Shown here: in pieces, positions 11,780-23,050 of the stretch
Layout of the letters: each line of letters starts with the position of its first letter
Numbering within the stretch: position 1 is the first letter of the stretch
From: Hydractinia symbiolongicarpus
Taxonomy: Eukaryota; Cnidaria; Hydrozoa; Anthoathecata; Hydractiniidae
Reading direction: 5' to 3'
Assembly: GCF_029227915.1 (NCBI RefSeq)
Contig: NC_079878.1
Coordinates: 7,132,001-7,196,000 of the forward strand
Length of the DNA stretch: 64,000 bases
Program-made: the position numbers and the translations under genes
Notes under the pieces: model-generated
Told to the model about the DNA's origin: nothing
Databases searched by the model: none
The model's input: only the letters and a program-made list of their open reading frames with translations

Positions 11780-11913
11780 AACACAAATGGGAGCTTTAAA
11801 TGCGCTAGGACCTCCTTCAAGACCCTCGTTGATATCAGTACCAATGGGAATTGAAGAGGCTATCCTGGGTAAATAATAGTAGTAATAATGATAATATTAA
11901 TAATAATAATAAT
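11780..11913 (+). mobile_element. Short non-satellite insertion with (AAT)n tail (retroelement or SINE 3' end)
   Basis: A monomer reading GAGTTACAACGG is broken, and its continuation GCGTCACATATTCG resumes at 11914. The roughly 134-bp insert has no similarity to the satellite. It contains GCGCTAGGACCTCC and GCTATCCTGGGTAAATAAT and ends in a (TAA)n/(AAT)n run. A unique body with a 3' simple-repeat tail fits a heavily 5'-truncated non-LTR element or a SINE 3' end. The tail differs from the (AAAT)n of the larger element, so it is a different family. No clear target-site duplication is visible. The family cannot be named from this length. Confidence 0.7.
11871..11913 (+). repeat. (AAT)n simple repeat
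   Basis: An imperfect run of AAT/TAG/TGA triplets becomes a clean AAT repeat at its 3' end, directly abutting satellite at 11914. It is best read as the tail of the insertion at 11780. Confidence 0.85.
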
Positions 11914-14100
11914 GCGTCACATATTCGTACCAACATGTATTTAGGATATCGCTCTGATATTACTAGGTTGCATCGCTTCTAAAATTGAATCCATTGCCGT
12001 GAGACCTAATTGAACTGATTTTGGACTTTGACATTATAAATGTGATAAGTGAGAAAAATGGACTCAAAGAATTAACATTAATCTCACTTTGGTATGACTG
12101 TTGGAACTTCGCAGTTACATTGAAGGCTTTCTTAGCCCTTCATTTAAGTATTTACATCAATAAGTTATTTTTACAGTGGTACCAATCGGTGCCGTTAGCG
12201 GGCGCTGAGGAAATACAAATGGTTTCAAAGAGTACATTTCATTGACTTTTCAACGGTATCAGTCCGTTTGAGCTACAACGATTGCGTCATATATTCGTAC
12301 CATCATGTATTTAGCAATTTTTTCCGGTATTACTAGGTTGCATTGCTTTTAAAAGTGAAACGATTGACCGTGGGACGTAATTGAGCTGATTTTGGACTTT
12401 AACCTTGTTAATGTGATAAATTTGAGAATTGGACTCCAAGAATTTACATTCTTCTCACTTTGGTATGACTGCTGGAACTTACACTGGACGCTCTGTTAGC
12501 TCTTTATTTAAATCTTTAGTTCGATAAGTCATTGAGTACAGTGGTACCAATCCTAGCAGTTAGCCTGCGCTGAGGAAATAAGACAGTTTCAAAAACTACA
12601 TTTCACTGAGTTTCTAGCGGTATCAGTCCGTTTGGTTTACAACGATTGCTTCACATTTTCGTACCAATATGTATTTAGCGATATTTTACCGGTATTACTA
12701 GGTTGCATTGCTTTTAAAAGTGAAACGATTGACCGTGGGACGTAATTGAACTGATTTTGGACTTTAACCTTGTTAATGTGATAAATGAGAGAATTGGACT
12801 CCAAGAATTAATATTTTTCTCACTTTGGTATGACTGCTGGAACTCTGCAGTTACACTGGAGGCATTATTAGATCTTTATTCAAGTATTTATTTCGATAAG
12901 TCATTGTGTAAAGTGGTACCAATCAGAGCCCTTAGCGCAACCTGAATAAACAGAGACGCTTTTAAAAACTACATTTAATTGACTTTCTAACGGTATTAGG
13001 CCGTTTGAGTTACAACGGTTACGTCACATATTCGCACCAACATGTATTTAGCGATATTTTTCTGATATTACTAGGTTGCATCGTTTATAAAAGTGGATCG
13101 ATTGACCGTGGAACCTAATTGAACTGATTTTGGACTTTGCCCTTATAGATGTGATAAATGGGACAATTGGACTTCAAGAATTAACATTCTGATTACTTTG
13201 TCACGAATGCTGAAACTATGCAGTTATGCTGGACGCTCTGTTAGCTCGTTTTTTAAATATTTAGTTCGATAAGTTATTTTTTACAGTCGGACCAATCCAA
13301 GCCGTTAGCGCGCACTGAGAGAAGAGAGAAATGTTCTAAAGCTACATTTCATTGACTTTCGAACAGTATCAGTCTGTTTGAGTTACAACAGTTGTGTCAC
13401 ATATTCGTACCAACATGTGTTGAGCGATAATTTTCAGATATTACAGCGTGGCATTGCTCTTAAAAGTGAAACAATTAACCGTGGTACCTAATTGAATTGA
13501 TTTATGACTTTGTCCTTATAAATGTGATAAATGGGACAATTGGAATTCAAGGATTATCATTCTTCTTACTTTGGCAAGAATTCTGGAACTCCGCAGTTAC
13601 ATTGGAGGCTCTCTAAGCTCTTCATTTAAATATTTACACCAATAAGTTATTTTATACAGTGGTACCAATCAGAGCCGTTAGCGAGTGCTGAGGAAATAGA
13701 GACAGTTTCAAAAACTACATTTTATTGACTTTCTAACGCTATCAGTCCGTTTGAGTTACCGCGGTTCCGTCACATATTCCTACCAACATGTGTTTCGCAA
13801 TATCTTTCCTGTATTACTAGGTTGCATTGCTTTTAAAAGTTAAACGATTGACTGTGGGACTAAATTGAACTGATTTTGAACTCTAACCTTATAATTGTGA
13901 CAAATGAGACAATTGGACTCAAGAATTAACATTCTTCTCACTTTGGTATGACTGCGGAAACTCCGCAGTAACACTGGAAGCTCTTTTACCTCTTTATTCA
14001 TATATTTGGTTCGATAAGTCATTGTGTAGAGTGGCACCAATCATAACCGTTAACGCGCGCTGAGGAAATAGCCACAGTTTCAAAAACTACATTTCATCGA
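11914..14100. repeat. Satellite array, diverged block
   Basis: Five to six ~371-bp monomers follow the small insertion in the normal phase. A patch at about 13714-13970, marked by TTACCGCGGTTCCGTC and TTTCGCAATATC, is almost identical to patches at 20108-20370 and 22712-22970, although the surrounding monomers differ. No gene is supported; open frames of 62-74 codons here lie within the repeat. Confidence 0.93.
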
Positions 14101-17100
14101 CTTTCTAACAGCATCAATCCGTTGGAGTTACAACGCTTGCGTCAAACAGTCGTACCAACATGTATTTAGCGATATTTTTCTGATATTTTTATGTTGCATC
14201 GCTTTTAAAGGAGAATCGATTCACCGTGAAACCTAATTGAGCTGATGTTGTACTTTGACATTATAAATGTGATAATTGAGAAACATTTACTCAAAGAATT
14301 ACCATTGATGTCACCTTGGTAAGACTGCTGGAGATCCGCAGTTACACTAAACGCTCTGTTAACTTTTCATTTAAATATTTAGTTCTATAAGTCATTGTGT
14401 ACAGTGGTACCAATCAGAGCGATTAGCAGGCGCTGAAGAAATAGAGACAGTTTCAAAAACGTCATTTCATTGAATTTCTAACTGTAATAGTCCGTTTGAG
14501 TTACAACGGTTGTATCACGTATTTGTACCAATATGTATTTAGCGATATTTCTCTGATATTACTAGGTTGCATCGCTTTTAAAAGTGAATCGATTGACCGT
14601 GGAGCCAAATTGAACTAATTTTGAACTTTGACATATAAATGTGATAAATAAGAAAAATGGTCTCAAAGAATTAGCATTCTTCTCACTTTGGCATGAAAGC
14701 CGGATCTCTGCAGTAACACTGGAGGCTGTGTTAGCTCTTCATTTATATATGTAGTTCGATATGTCATTGTGTACAGTGGTACCAATCAGAGCAGTTCGCA
14801 GCCACTGAAGAAATGGAAACAGTTTCAAGAACCGTATTTATTGAGTTTTTAACGGTATCAGTTCGTTTGAGTTACAACCGTTGCGTCACTTGTTCGTACC
14901 AACATGTATTTTGTGATATTGTTCTGGTAATACTAGGTTGTATTGCTTTTCAAAGTGAATCGAGAGACCATGGGACCTAATTGAACTGATTTTGAATTTC
15001 AACCTTGTAAATGTGATAAATGAGACAATTGGAGCCCAAGAATTAACATTCTTCTCTGTTTGGTATGACTGCTGGAACTCCGCTGTAACGCTGGAAGCTC
15101 TGTTAGCTCTTTATTTATATGTTTTTTTCGATAAGTCATTGTGTACAGTGGTACAGATCAGAACCGTTAGTGTGCCCTGAAGAAATAGAGACATTTTCAA
15201 AAAACACACTTCATTGACCTTCTACCAGTATCATTCCGTTTGACTACAACGGTTGAGTCAAACGGTCGTACCAACATGTATTTAGCGATACTTTTCTGAT
15301 ATTTTTAGGTTGCATCGCTTTTAAAAGTGAATCGATTGACCGTGAAACCTAATTGAGCTGATGTTGGACTTTGACATTATAAATGTGATAAATGAGAAAC
15401 ATTTACTCAAAGAACTACCATTGATGTCACTTTGGTATGACTGCTGAAGCTTCACAGTTACACTGAACGCTCTGTTAACTTTTTATTTAAATATTAAGTT
15501 CGATAAGTCATTGTGTACAGTGGTACCAATCAGAGCCGTTAGCAAGCGCTGAAGAAATGGAGACAGTTTCAAAAACTACATTTCATTGAATTTCTAACTG
15601 TATCAGTCCGTTTGATTTACAACGGATGCATCACATATTTGCACCAATATGTATTTAGCGATATTTCTCTGATATTACTAGGTTGCATCGCTTTTAAAAG
15701 TGAATTGATTGACCGTGGAGCCAAATTGAACTAATTTTGAACTTTGACATATAAATGTGATAAATGAGAAAAATGGTCTCAAAGAATTAACATTCTTGTC
15801 ACTTTGGCATGAAAGCCGGAACTCTACAGAAACACTGGACGCTGTGTTAGCTCATTATTTATATATTTAGTTCGACAAGTTAATGTGAACAGTGGCACCA
15901 ATCGTAGCAGTTGGCCCGCGCTGAGGAAGTAGAGACAGTTTCAAAAACTACATATCATCGACTTTTTAATGGTATCAGTCCGTTTGAGTTACAAGCTTGC
16001 GTCAAACAATCGTACCAACATGTATTTAGCGATATTTTTCTGATATTACTAGGTTGCATCGCTTTTAAAAGTGAATTGATTGACCGTGGAGCCAAATTGA
16101 ACTAATTTTGAACTTTGACATATAAATGTGATAAATGAGAAAAATGGTCTCAAAGAATTAACATTCTTCTCACCTTGGCATGAAAGCCGGAATTCTGCAG
16201 TAACACTGGACACTGTGTTAGCTCTTCATTTACATATTTAGTTTCATATGTCATTGTGTACAGTGGTGCCAATCAGAGCAGTTAGCGGGCGCTGAAGAAA
16301 TGGAAAAACTTTCAAAAACCATATTTATTGACTTTTTAACGGCATCAATCCGTTTGAGTTACAACGGCTGCGTCACATCTTCGTACCAACATGTATTTTG
16401 TGATATTGTTCTGGTAATAGTAGGTTGTATTGCTTTTCAAAGTGAAACAATTGACCATGGGACCTAATTGAACTGATTTTGGATTTCAACCTTGTAAATG
16501 TGATAAATGTGACAATTGGACCCCAAGAATTAACATTCTTCTCTGTTTGGTATGACTGCTGGAACTCCGCTGTAACGCTGGAAGCTCTGTTAGCTCTTTA
16601 TTTATATGTTTTTCCGATAAGTCATTGTGTACAGTGGTACAAATCAGAACCGTTAGTGTGCCCTGAAGAAATAGAGACATTTTCAAAAACTACACTTCAT
16701 TGACCTTCTACCGGTATCAGTCCGTTTAAATACAACGGTTGAGTGAAACAGTCGTACCAACATGTATTTAGCCATATTTTTCTGATATTTATAGGTTGCA
16801 TCACTTTTAAAAGTGAAATGATTGACCGTGAAACCTAATTGAGCTGATGTTGGACTTTGACATTATAAATGTGATAAATGAGAAATATTTACTCAAAGAA
16901 CTACCATTGATGTCACTTTGGTATGACTGCTGAAGCTCCACAGTTACACTGAACGCTCTGTTAACTTTTCATTTAAATATTTAGATCGATAAGTCATTGT
17001 GTACAGTGGTACCAATCAGAGCCGTTAGCAAGCGCTGAAGAAATGGAGACAGTATCAAAAACTAAATTTCTTTGAATTTTTAACTGTATCAGTCCGTTTG

Positions 17101-19100
17101 ATTTACAACGGTTGCATCACAAATTTGTACCAATATGTATTTAGCGATATTTCTCTGATATTACTAGGTTGCATCGCTTTTAAAAGTGAATCGATTGACC
17201 GTGGAGCCAAATTGAACTAATTTTGAACTTTGCGATATAAATGTGTAAATGAGAAAAATGGTCTCAAAGAATTAACATTCTTCTCACTTTGGCAAGAAAG
17301 CCGGAACTCTGCAGTAACACCGGACGCTGTGTTAGCTCATTATTTATATATTTAGTTCGATAAGTTAATGTGCACAGTGGCACCAATCGTAGCAGTTAGC
17401 CCGCGCTGAGGAAGTAGAGACAGTTTCAAAAACTACATATCATCGACTTTTTAATGGTATCAGTCCGGTTGGTTTACAACAGTTGCGTCACATTTTCGTA
17501 CCAACAAGTGTTTAGCGACATCTTTCCGGTATTACTAGGTTGAATTGCTTTTAAATGTGAATCGATTGCCGTGGAACCTAATTAAGCTGATTTTGGCCTT
17601 TGACATTATAAATGTGATAAATGGAGAAAAATGGACTCCAAGAATTAACATTCCTCTCACTTTGGTATAATTGCTGAAACTCCGCTGTAACACTGGAAGC
17701 TCTTTTACCTCTTTATTCATATATTTGGTTCGATAAGTTATTGTGTACAGTGGTACCAATCATAGCCGTTAACGCGCGCTAAGGAAATAACGACAGTTTC
17801 AAAAACTACAATTCATCGACTTTCTAACAGCATCAATCCGTTTCACTTACAACGCTTGCGTCAAACAGTCGTACCAACATGTATTTAGCGATATTTTTCT
17901 GATATTTTTATGTTGCATCGCTTTTAAAGGAGAATCGATTCACCGTGAAACCTAATTGAGCTGATGTTGTACTTTGACATTATAAATGTGATAATTGAGA
18001 AACATTTACTCAAAGAATTACCATTGATGTCACTTTGGTATGACTGCTGGAGATCCGCAGTTACACTAAACGCTCTGTTATCTTTTCATTTAAATATTTA
18101 GTTCTATAAGTCATTGTGTACAGTGGTACCAATCAGAGCGATTAGCAGGCGCTGAAGAAATAGAGACAGTTTCAATAACGACATTTCATTGAATTTCTAA
18201 CTGTATCAGTCCGTTTGAGTTACAACGGTTGCATCACGTATTTGTACCAATATGTATTTAGCAATATTTCTCTGATATTACTAGGTTGCATCGCTTTTAA
18301 AAGTGAATCGATTGACCGTGGAGCCAAATTGAACTAATTTTGAACTTTGACATATAAATGTGATAAATAAGAAAAATGGTCTCAGAGCAGTTAGCGGGCG
18401 CTGAAGAAATGGAAACAATTTCAAAGATGGAGAAAATGGAGAAAAATGGACTCCAAGAATTAAAATTGATGTCACTTTGGTATGACTGCTGGAGCTCCAC
18501 AGTTACACTGAACGCTCTGTTAACTCTTCATTTAAATATTTAGTTCGATAAGTCTTTGGTTACAGTTGTACCAATCAGAGCCGTTAGCAGGCGCTGAAGA
18601 AATAGAGACAGTTTCAAAGGCTACACTTCATTGAACTTCTAACGGTATCAGTCCGTTTGAGTTACAACAGTTGCATCACATATTTGTACCAATATGTATT
18701 TAGCAATATTTCTCTGATATTACTAGGTTGCATCGCTTTTAAAAGTGAATCGATTGACCGTGGATCCAATCGGAACTAATTTTGAAATTTGACATATAAA
18801 TGTGATAAATGAGAAAAATGGTCTCAAAGAATTAACATTCTTCTCACTTTGGCATGAAAGCCGGAATTCTGCACTAACACTGGACGTAGTGTTAGCTCTT
18901 CATTCATATATTTAGTTTGATATGTCATTGTGTACAGTGGTACCAATCAGAGCAGTTAGCGGGCGCTGAAGAAATGGAAAAAATTTCAAAGAACATATTT
19001 ATTGACTTTTAAACGGTATCAGTCCGTTTGAGTTACAACGGTTGCATCACATGTTCGTACCAACATGTATTTTGTGATATTTTTCCGGTAATACTAGGTT
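14101..19100. repeat. Satellite array with 4-monomer and 10-monomer repeats
   Basis: Monomers are characterised by GAACTTTGACATATAAATG and CATGAAAGCCGG variants. Two longer periods are visible: about 1487 bp (14992 matches 16479) and about 3719 bp (the tract GTCAAACAGTCG with TTTTTATGTTGC at 14141 matches 17860). Both are whole numbers of monomers (4 and 10). A rearranged monomer with about 70 extra bases lies at about 18380-18450. No coding region is supported. Confidence 0.9.
18309..18751. repeat. Rearranged satellite monomer (~442 bp)
   Basis: The CGATTGACCG landmark spacing is 442 bp, about 70 more than normal. After AAAAATGGTCTCA the sequence jumps to a later part of the monomer (GAGCAGTTAGCGGGCGC through AATTTCAAAGA), then through TGGAGAAAATGGAG back to the original position at AAAAATGGACTCC. 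This looks like a template switch or a nested recombination within the repeat. Confidence 0.75.
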
Positions 19101-22100
19101 GCATTGCTTTTCAAAGTGAATCGAGAGACCATGGGACCTAATTGAACTGATTTTGAATTTCAACCTTGTAAATGTGATAAATGAGACAATTGGACTGCAA
19201 CACATAACATTCTTCTCTTTTTGGTATGACTGCTGGAACTCCGCTGTAACACTGGAAGCTCTGTTAGCTCTTCATTTATATATTTAGTTCGATATGTCAT
19301 TGTGTACAGTGGTCCCAATCAGAGCAGTTAGCGGACGCTGAAGAAATGGAAACAGTTTCAAAAACCATATTTATTGACTTTTTTACGGTAACAGTCCGTT
19401 TGAGTTACAACGGTTGCGTCACATGTTCGTACCAACATGTATTTCGCGATATTGTTCCGGTAATACTAGGTTGTATTGCTTTTCAAATAGAAACGATTGA
19501 CCATGGGACCTAATTGAACTGATTTTGGACCTTAACCTTGTAAATATGAAAAATGAGACAATTGGACTCCAAGAATTAACATTCTTCTTTTTTTGGTATG
19601 ACTGCTGGAACTCCGCTGTAACACTGGACGCTCTGTTAGCTCTTTCTCTAAAACTTGAGTTCGATCAGTCATTGTGTACACTGGCACCAATGCTAGTAAA
19701 TAGCCGGCGTTGAGGAAATAGAGACAGCTTCAAAAACTACATATCATTGACTTCTTAACGGTGTCAGCCCTTTTGCTTTACAACGATTGCGTCACACTTT
19801 CATACCAACATGTAATTAGAGATATATTTCCGGTATTACTAGGTTGCATTGCCTTTAAAAGTTAAAGGATTGACTGTTGGACGAAATTGAACTGATTTTC
19901 GATTTTAACCTGATAATTGTGACAAATGAGACAATTGGACTCCAGGAATTAACATTCTTCCCACATTGGTATAACTGCTGCAATACCACAGTTTCACCGG
20001 ACGTTCTGTTAGCTCTTTATATATATATTTATTTCTATAAGTCATTGTGCACAGTGGTACCAATCACATCCGTTAGCGCCCCTGAGGAAATAGAGACAGT
20101 TTCAAAAACTACATTTTATTGACTTTCTAACGCTATCAGTCCGTTTGAGTTACCGCGGTTCCGTCACATATTCCTACCAACATGTGTTTCGCAATATCTT
20201 TCCTGTATTACTAGGTTGCATTGCTTTTAAAAGTTAAACGATTGACTGTGGGACTAAATTGAACTGATTTTGAACTCTAACCTTATAATTGTGACAAATG
20301 AGACAATTGGACTCAAGAATTAACATTCTTCTCACTTTGGTATGACTGCGGAAACTCCGCAGTAACACTGGACGCTCTGTTAGTTCTTTATCTAAATCTT
20401 TAGTTGGATAAGTCATTGTGTACAGTGGCATCAATCCTAGCAGTTAGCCCTCGCTGAAGAAATGGAGACAGTTTCAAAAACTACAGATCATTGACTTTCT
20501 AATTGTATGAGTGCGATTGGCTTACAACAATTGTGTCACATTTTCGTACCAACATGTATTTAGCAATATCTTTCCGGTATTACTAGGTTGCATTGCTTTT
20601 AAAAGTTAAAAGATTGATTGTGGGACGTAATTGAATTGATTTTGGACTTTAACCTTATAAATGTGACAAATGAGACAATTGGACTACAAGAATTAACATT
20701 TTTCTCACTTTGGTAAGACTGCTAGAACACCCCATTACAGTGGAAGCGCTGTTAGTTCTTTATTTATCTATTTAGTTCGATCAGTCATTGTGTACAGTGG
20801 TACCAATCAGAGCTGTTAGCGCGCCCTGCAGAAATAGAAAAAGGTTAAAAAACTACATTTTATTGACTTTCTAACGGTAGGAGTCCGTTTGAGTTACAGC
20901 GATTCCGTCACATTTTCGTACCAACATGTATTTAGCGACATTTTTCCGGTATTACTAGGTTGCATTGCTTTTAAAGGTTAAAAGATTGACTGTGGGACGT
21001 AATTGATATGATTTTGGACTTTAACCTTATAAACGTGACAAATGAGACAATTGTATTTTAAGAATTAACATTCATCTCCTTTTGGTATGACTGCTGGAAC
21101 TCCACTGTAACACTGGACACTCTGTTAGCTCTTTATTTATATATTTATTTCCCTAAGTTATTGTGTACAGTGGTACCAATCAGAACCGTTAGTGCGCTGA
21201 GGAAATAGAGACAGTTTAAAAAGCTACATTTCACTGGCTTTCTAATGGTATGAGTGCGATTGGCTTACAACAATTGTGTCACATTTTCGTACCAACATGT
21301 ATTTAGCGATATCTTTCCGGTATTACTAGGTTGCATTGCTTTTAAAAGTTAAAAGATTGATTGTGGGACGTATTTGAATTGCTTTTGGACTTTAACCTTG
21401 TAAATGTGATAAATGAGACAATTGGACTGCAACACATAACATTCTTCTCTTTTTGGTATGACTGCTGGAACTCCGCTGTAACACTGGAAGCTCTGTTAGC
21501 TCTTCATTTATATATTTAGTTCGATATGTCATTGTGTACAGTGGTCCCAATCAGAGCAGTTAGCGGACGCTGAAGAAATGGAAACAGTTTCAAAAACCAT
21601 ATTTATTGACTTTTATACGGTATCAGTCCGTTTGAGTTACAACGGTTGCGTCACATGTTCGTACCAACATGTGTTTTGCGATATTGTTCCGGTAATACTA
21701 GGTTGTATTGCTTTTAACAGTAAAAGGATTGACCGTGGGAGCTAATTGAACTGGTTTTAAATTTTAACCTTGTAAATGTGATAAATGAGACAATTGGACC
21801 CCAAGAATTAGCATTTTTCTCTTCTTGGTATGACTGCTGGATCTCCGCTGGAACACTGGACGCTCTGTTAGCTCCTTATTTATATAATTATTTCGAAAAG
21901 TCATTGTGTTCAGTGGTACCAATCAGAGCTTTTAGCGCGCCCTGAGGAAATAGAAACAGTTTCAAAAACCATATTTATTGACTTTTTAACGGTATCAGTC
22001 CGTTTGAGTTACAACAGTTGCGTCACATGTTCGTACCAACATGTATTTCGCGATGTTGTTCCGGTAATACTAGGTTGTATTGCTTTTCAAATTGAAACGA

Positions 22101-23050
22101 TTGACCATGGGACCTAATTGAACTGATTTTGGACTTTAACCTTGTAAATGTGATAAATGAGACAATTGGACTCCAAGAATTAACATTCTTCTTTTTTTGG
22201 TATGACTGCTGGAACTCCGCTGTAACACTGGACGCTCTGTTAGCTCTTTCTCTAAAACTTGAGTTCGATCAGTCATTGTGTACACTGGCACCAATGCTAG
22301 TAAATAGCCGGCGTTGAGGAAATAGAGACAGCTTCAAAAACTACATATCATTGACTTCTTAACGGTGTCAGCCCTTTTGCTTTACAACGATTGCGTCACA
22401 CTTTCGTACCAACATGTATTTAGAGATATATTTCCGGTATTACTAGGTTGCATTGCCTTTATAAGTTAAAGGATTGACTGTGGGACGAAATTGAACTGAT
22501 TTTCGATTTTAACCTGATAATTGTGACAAATGAGACAATTGGACTCCAGGAATTAACATTCTTCCCACATTGGTATAACTGCTGCAATACCACAGTTTCA
22601 CCGGACGTTCTGTTAGCTCTTTATATATATATTTATTTCTATAAGTCATTGTGCACAGTGGTACCAATCAGAGCCGTTAGCGCCCCTGAGGAAATAGAGA
22701 CAGATTCAAAACCTACATTTTATTGACTTAACGCTATCAGTCCGTTTGAGTTACCGCGGTTCCGTCACATATTCCTACCAACATGTGTTTCGCAATATCT
22801 TTCCTGTATTACTAGGTTGCATTGCTTTTAAAAGTTAAACGATTGACTGTGGGACTAAATTAAACTGATTTTGAACTCTAACCTTATAATTGTGACAAAT
22901 GAGACAATTGGACTCAAGAATTAACATTCTTCTCACTTTGGTATGACTGCGGAAACTCCGCAGTAACACTGGACGCTCTGTTAGCTCTTTATTTAAAACT
23001 TTAGTTGGACAAGTCATTGTGTACAGTGGCATCAATCCCAGCAGTTAGTC
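19101..23050. repeat. Satellite higher-order repeat, ~2604-bp (7-monomer) tandem pair
   Basis: 19480-20450 is repeated nearly unchanged at 22085-23050 (offset 2601-2604 bp, 7 monomers). 19165-19470 is repeated at 21397-21700 (offset 2232 bp, 6 monomers), so the copies differ by one monomer. Markers include CTGCAACACATAAC, GATATATTTCC and TTACCGCGGTTCC. Class B monomers are rare from here to about 33 kb. No gene is supported. Confidence 0.9.

Noticed and set aside
12757-12945. Small protein gene in the satellite, with relatives at 14992, 16479, 19525, 22129, 41654 and others
   Set aside because: Most copies begin with TTG, which is not a usual eukaryotic start. The 371-372-bp monomer does not hold a constant frame, and sister monomers carry stops. 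There is no promoter, splice or domain evidence.
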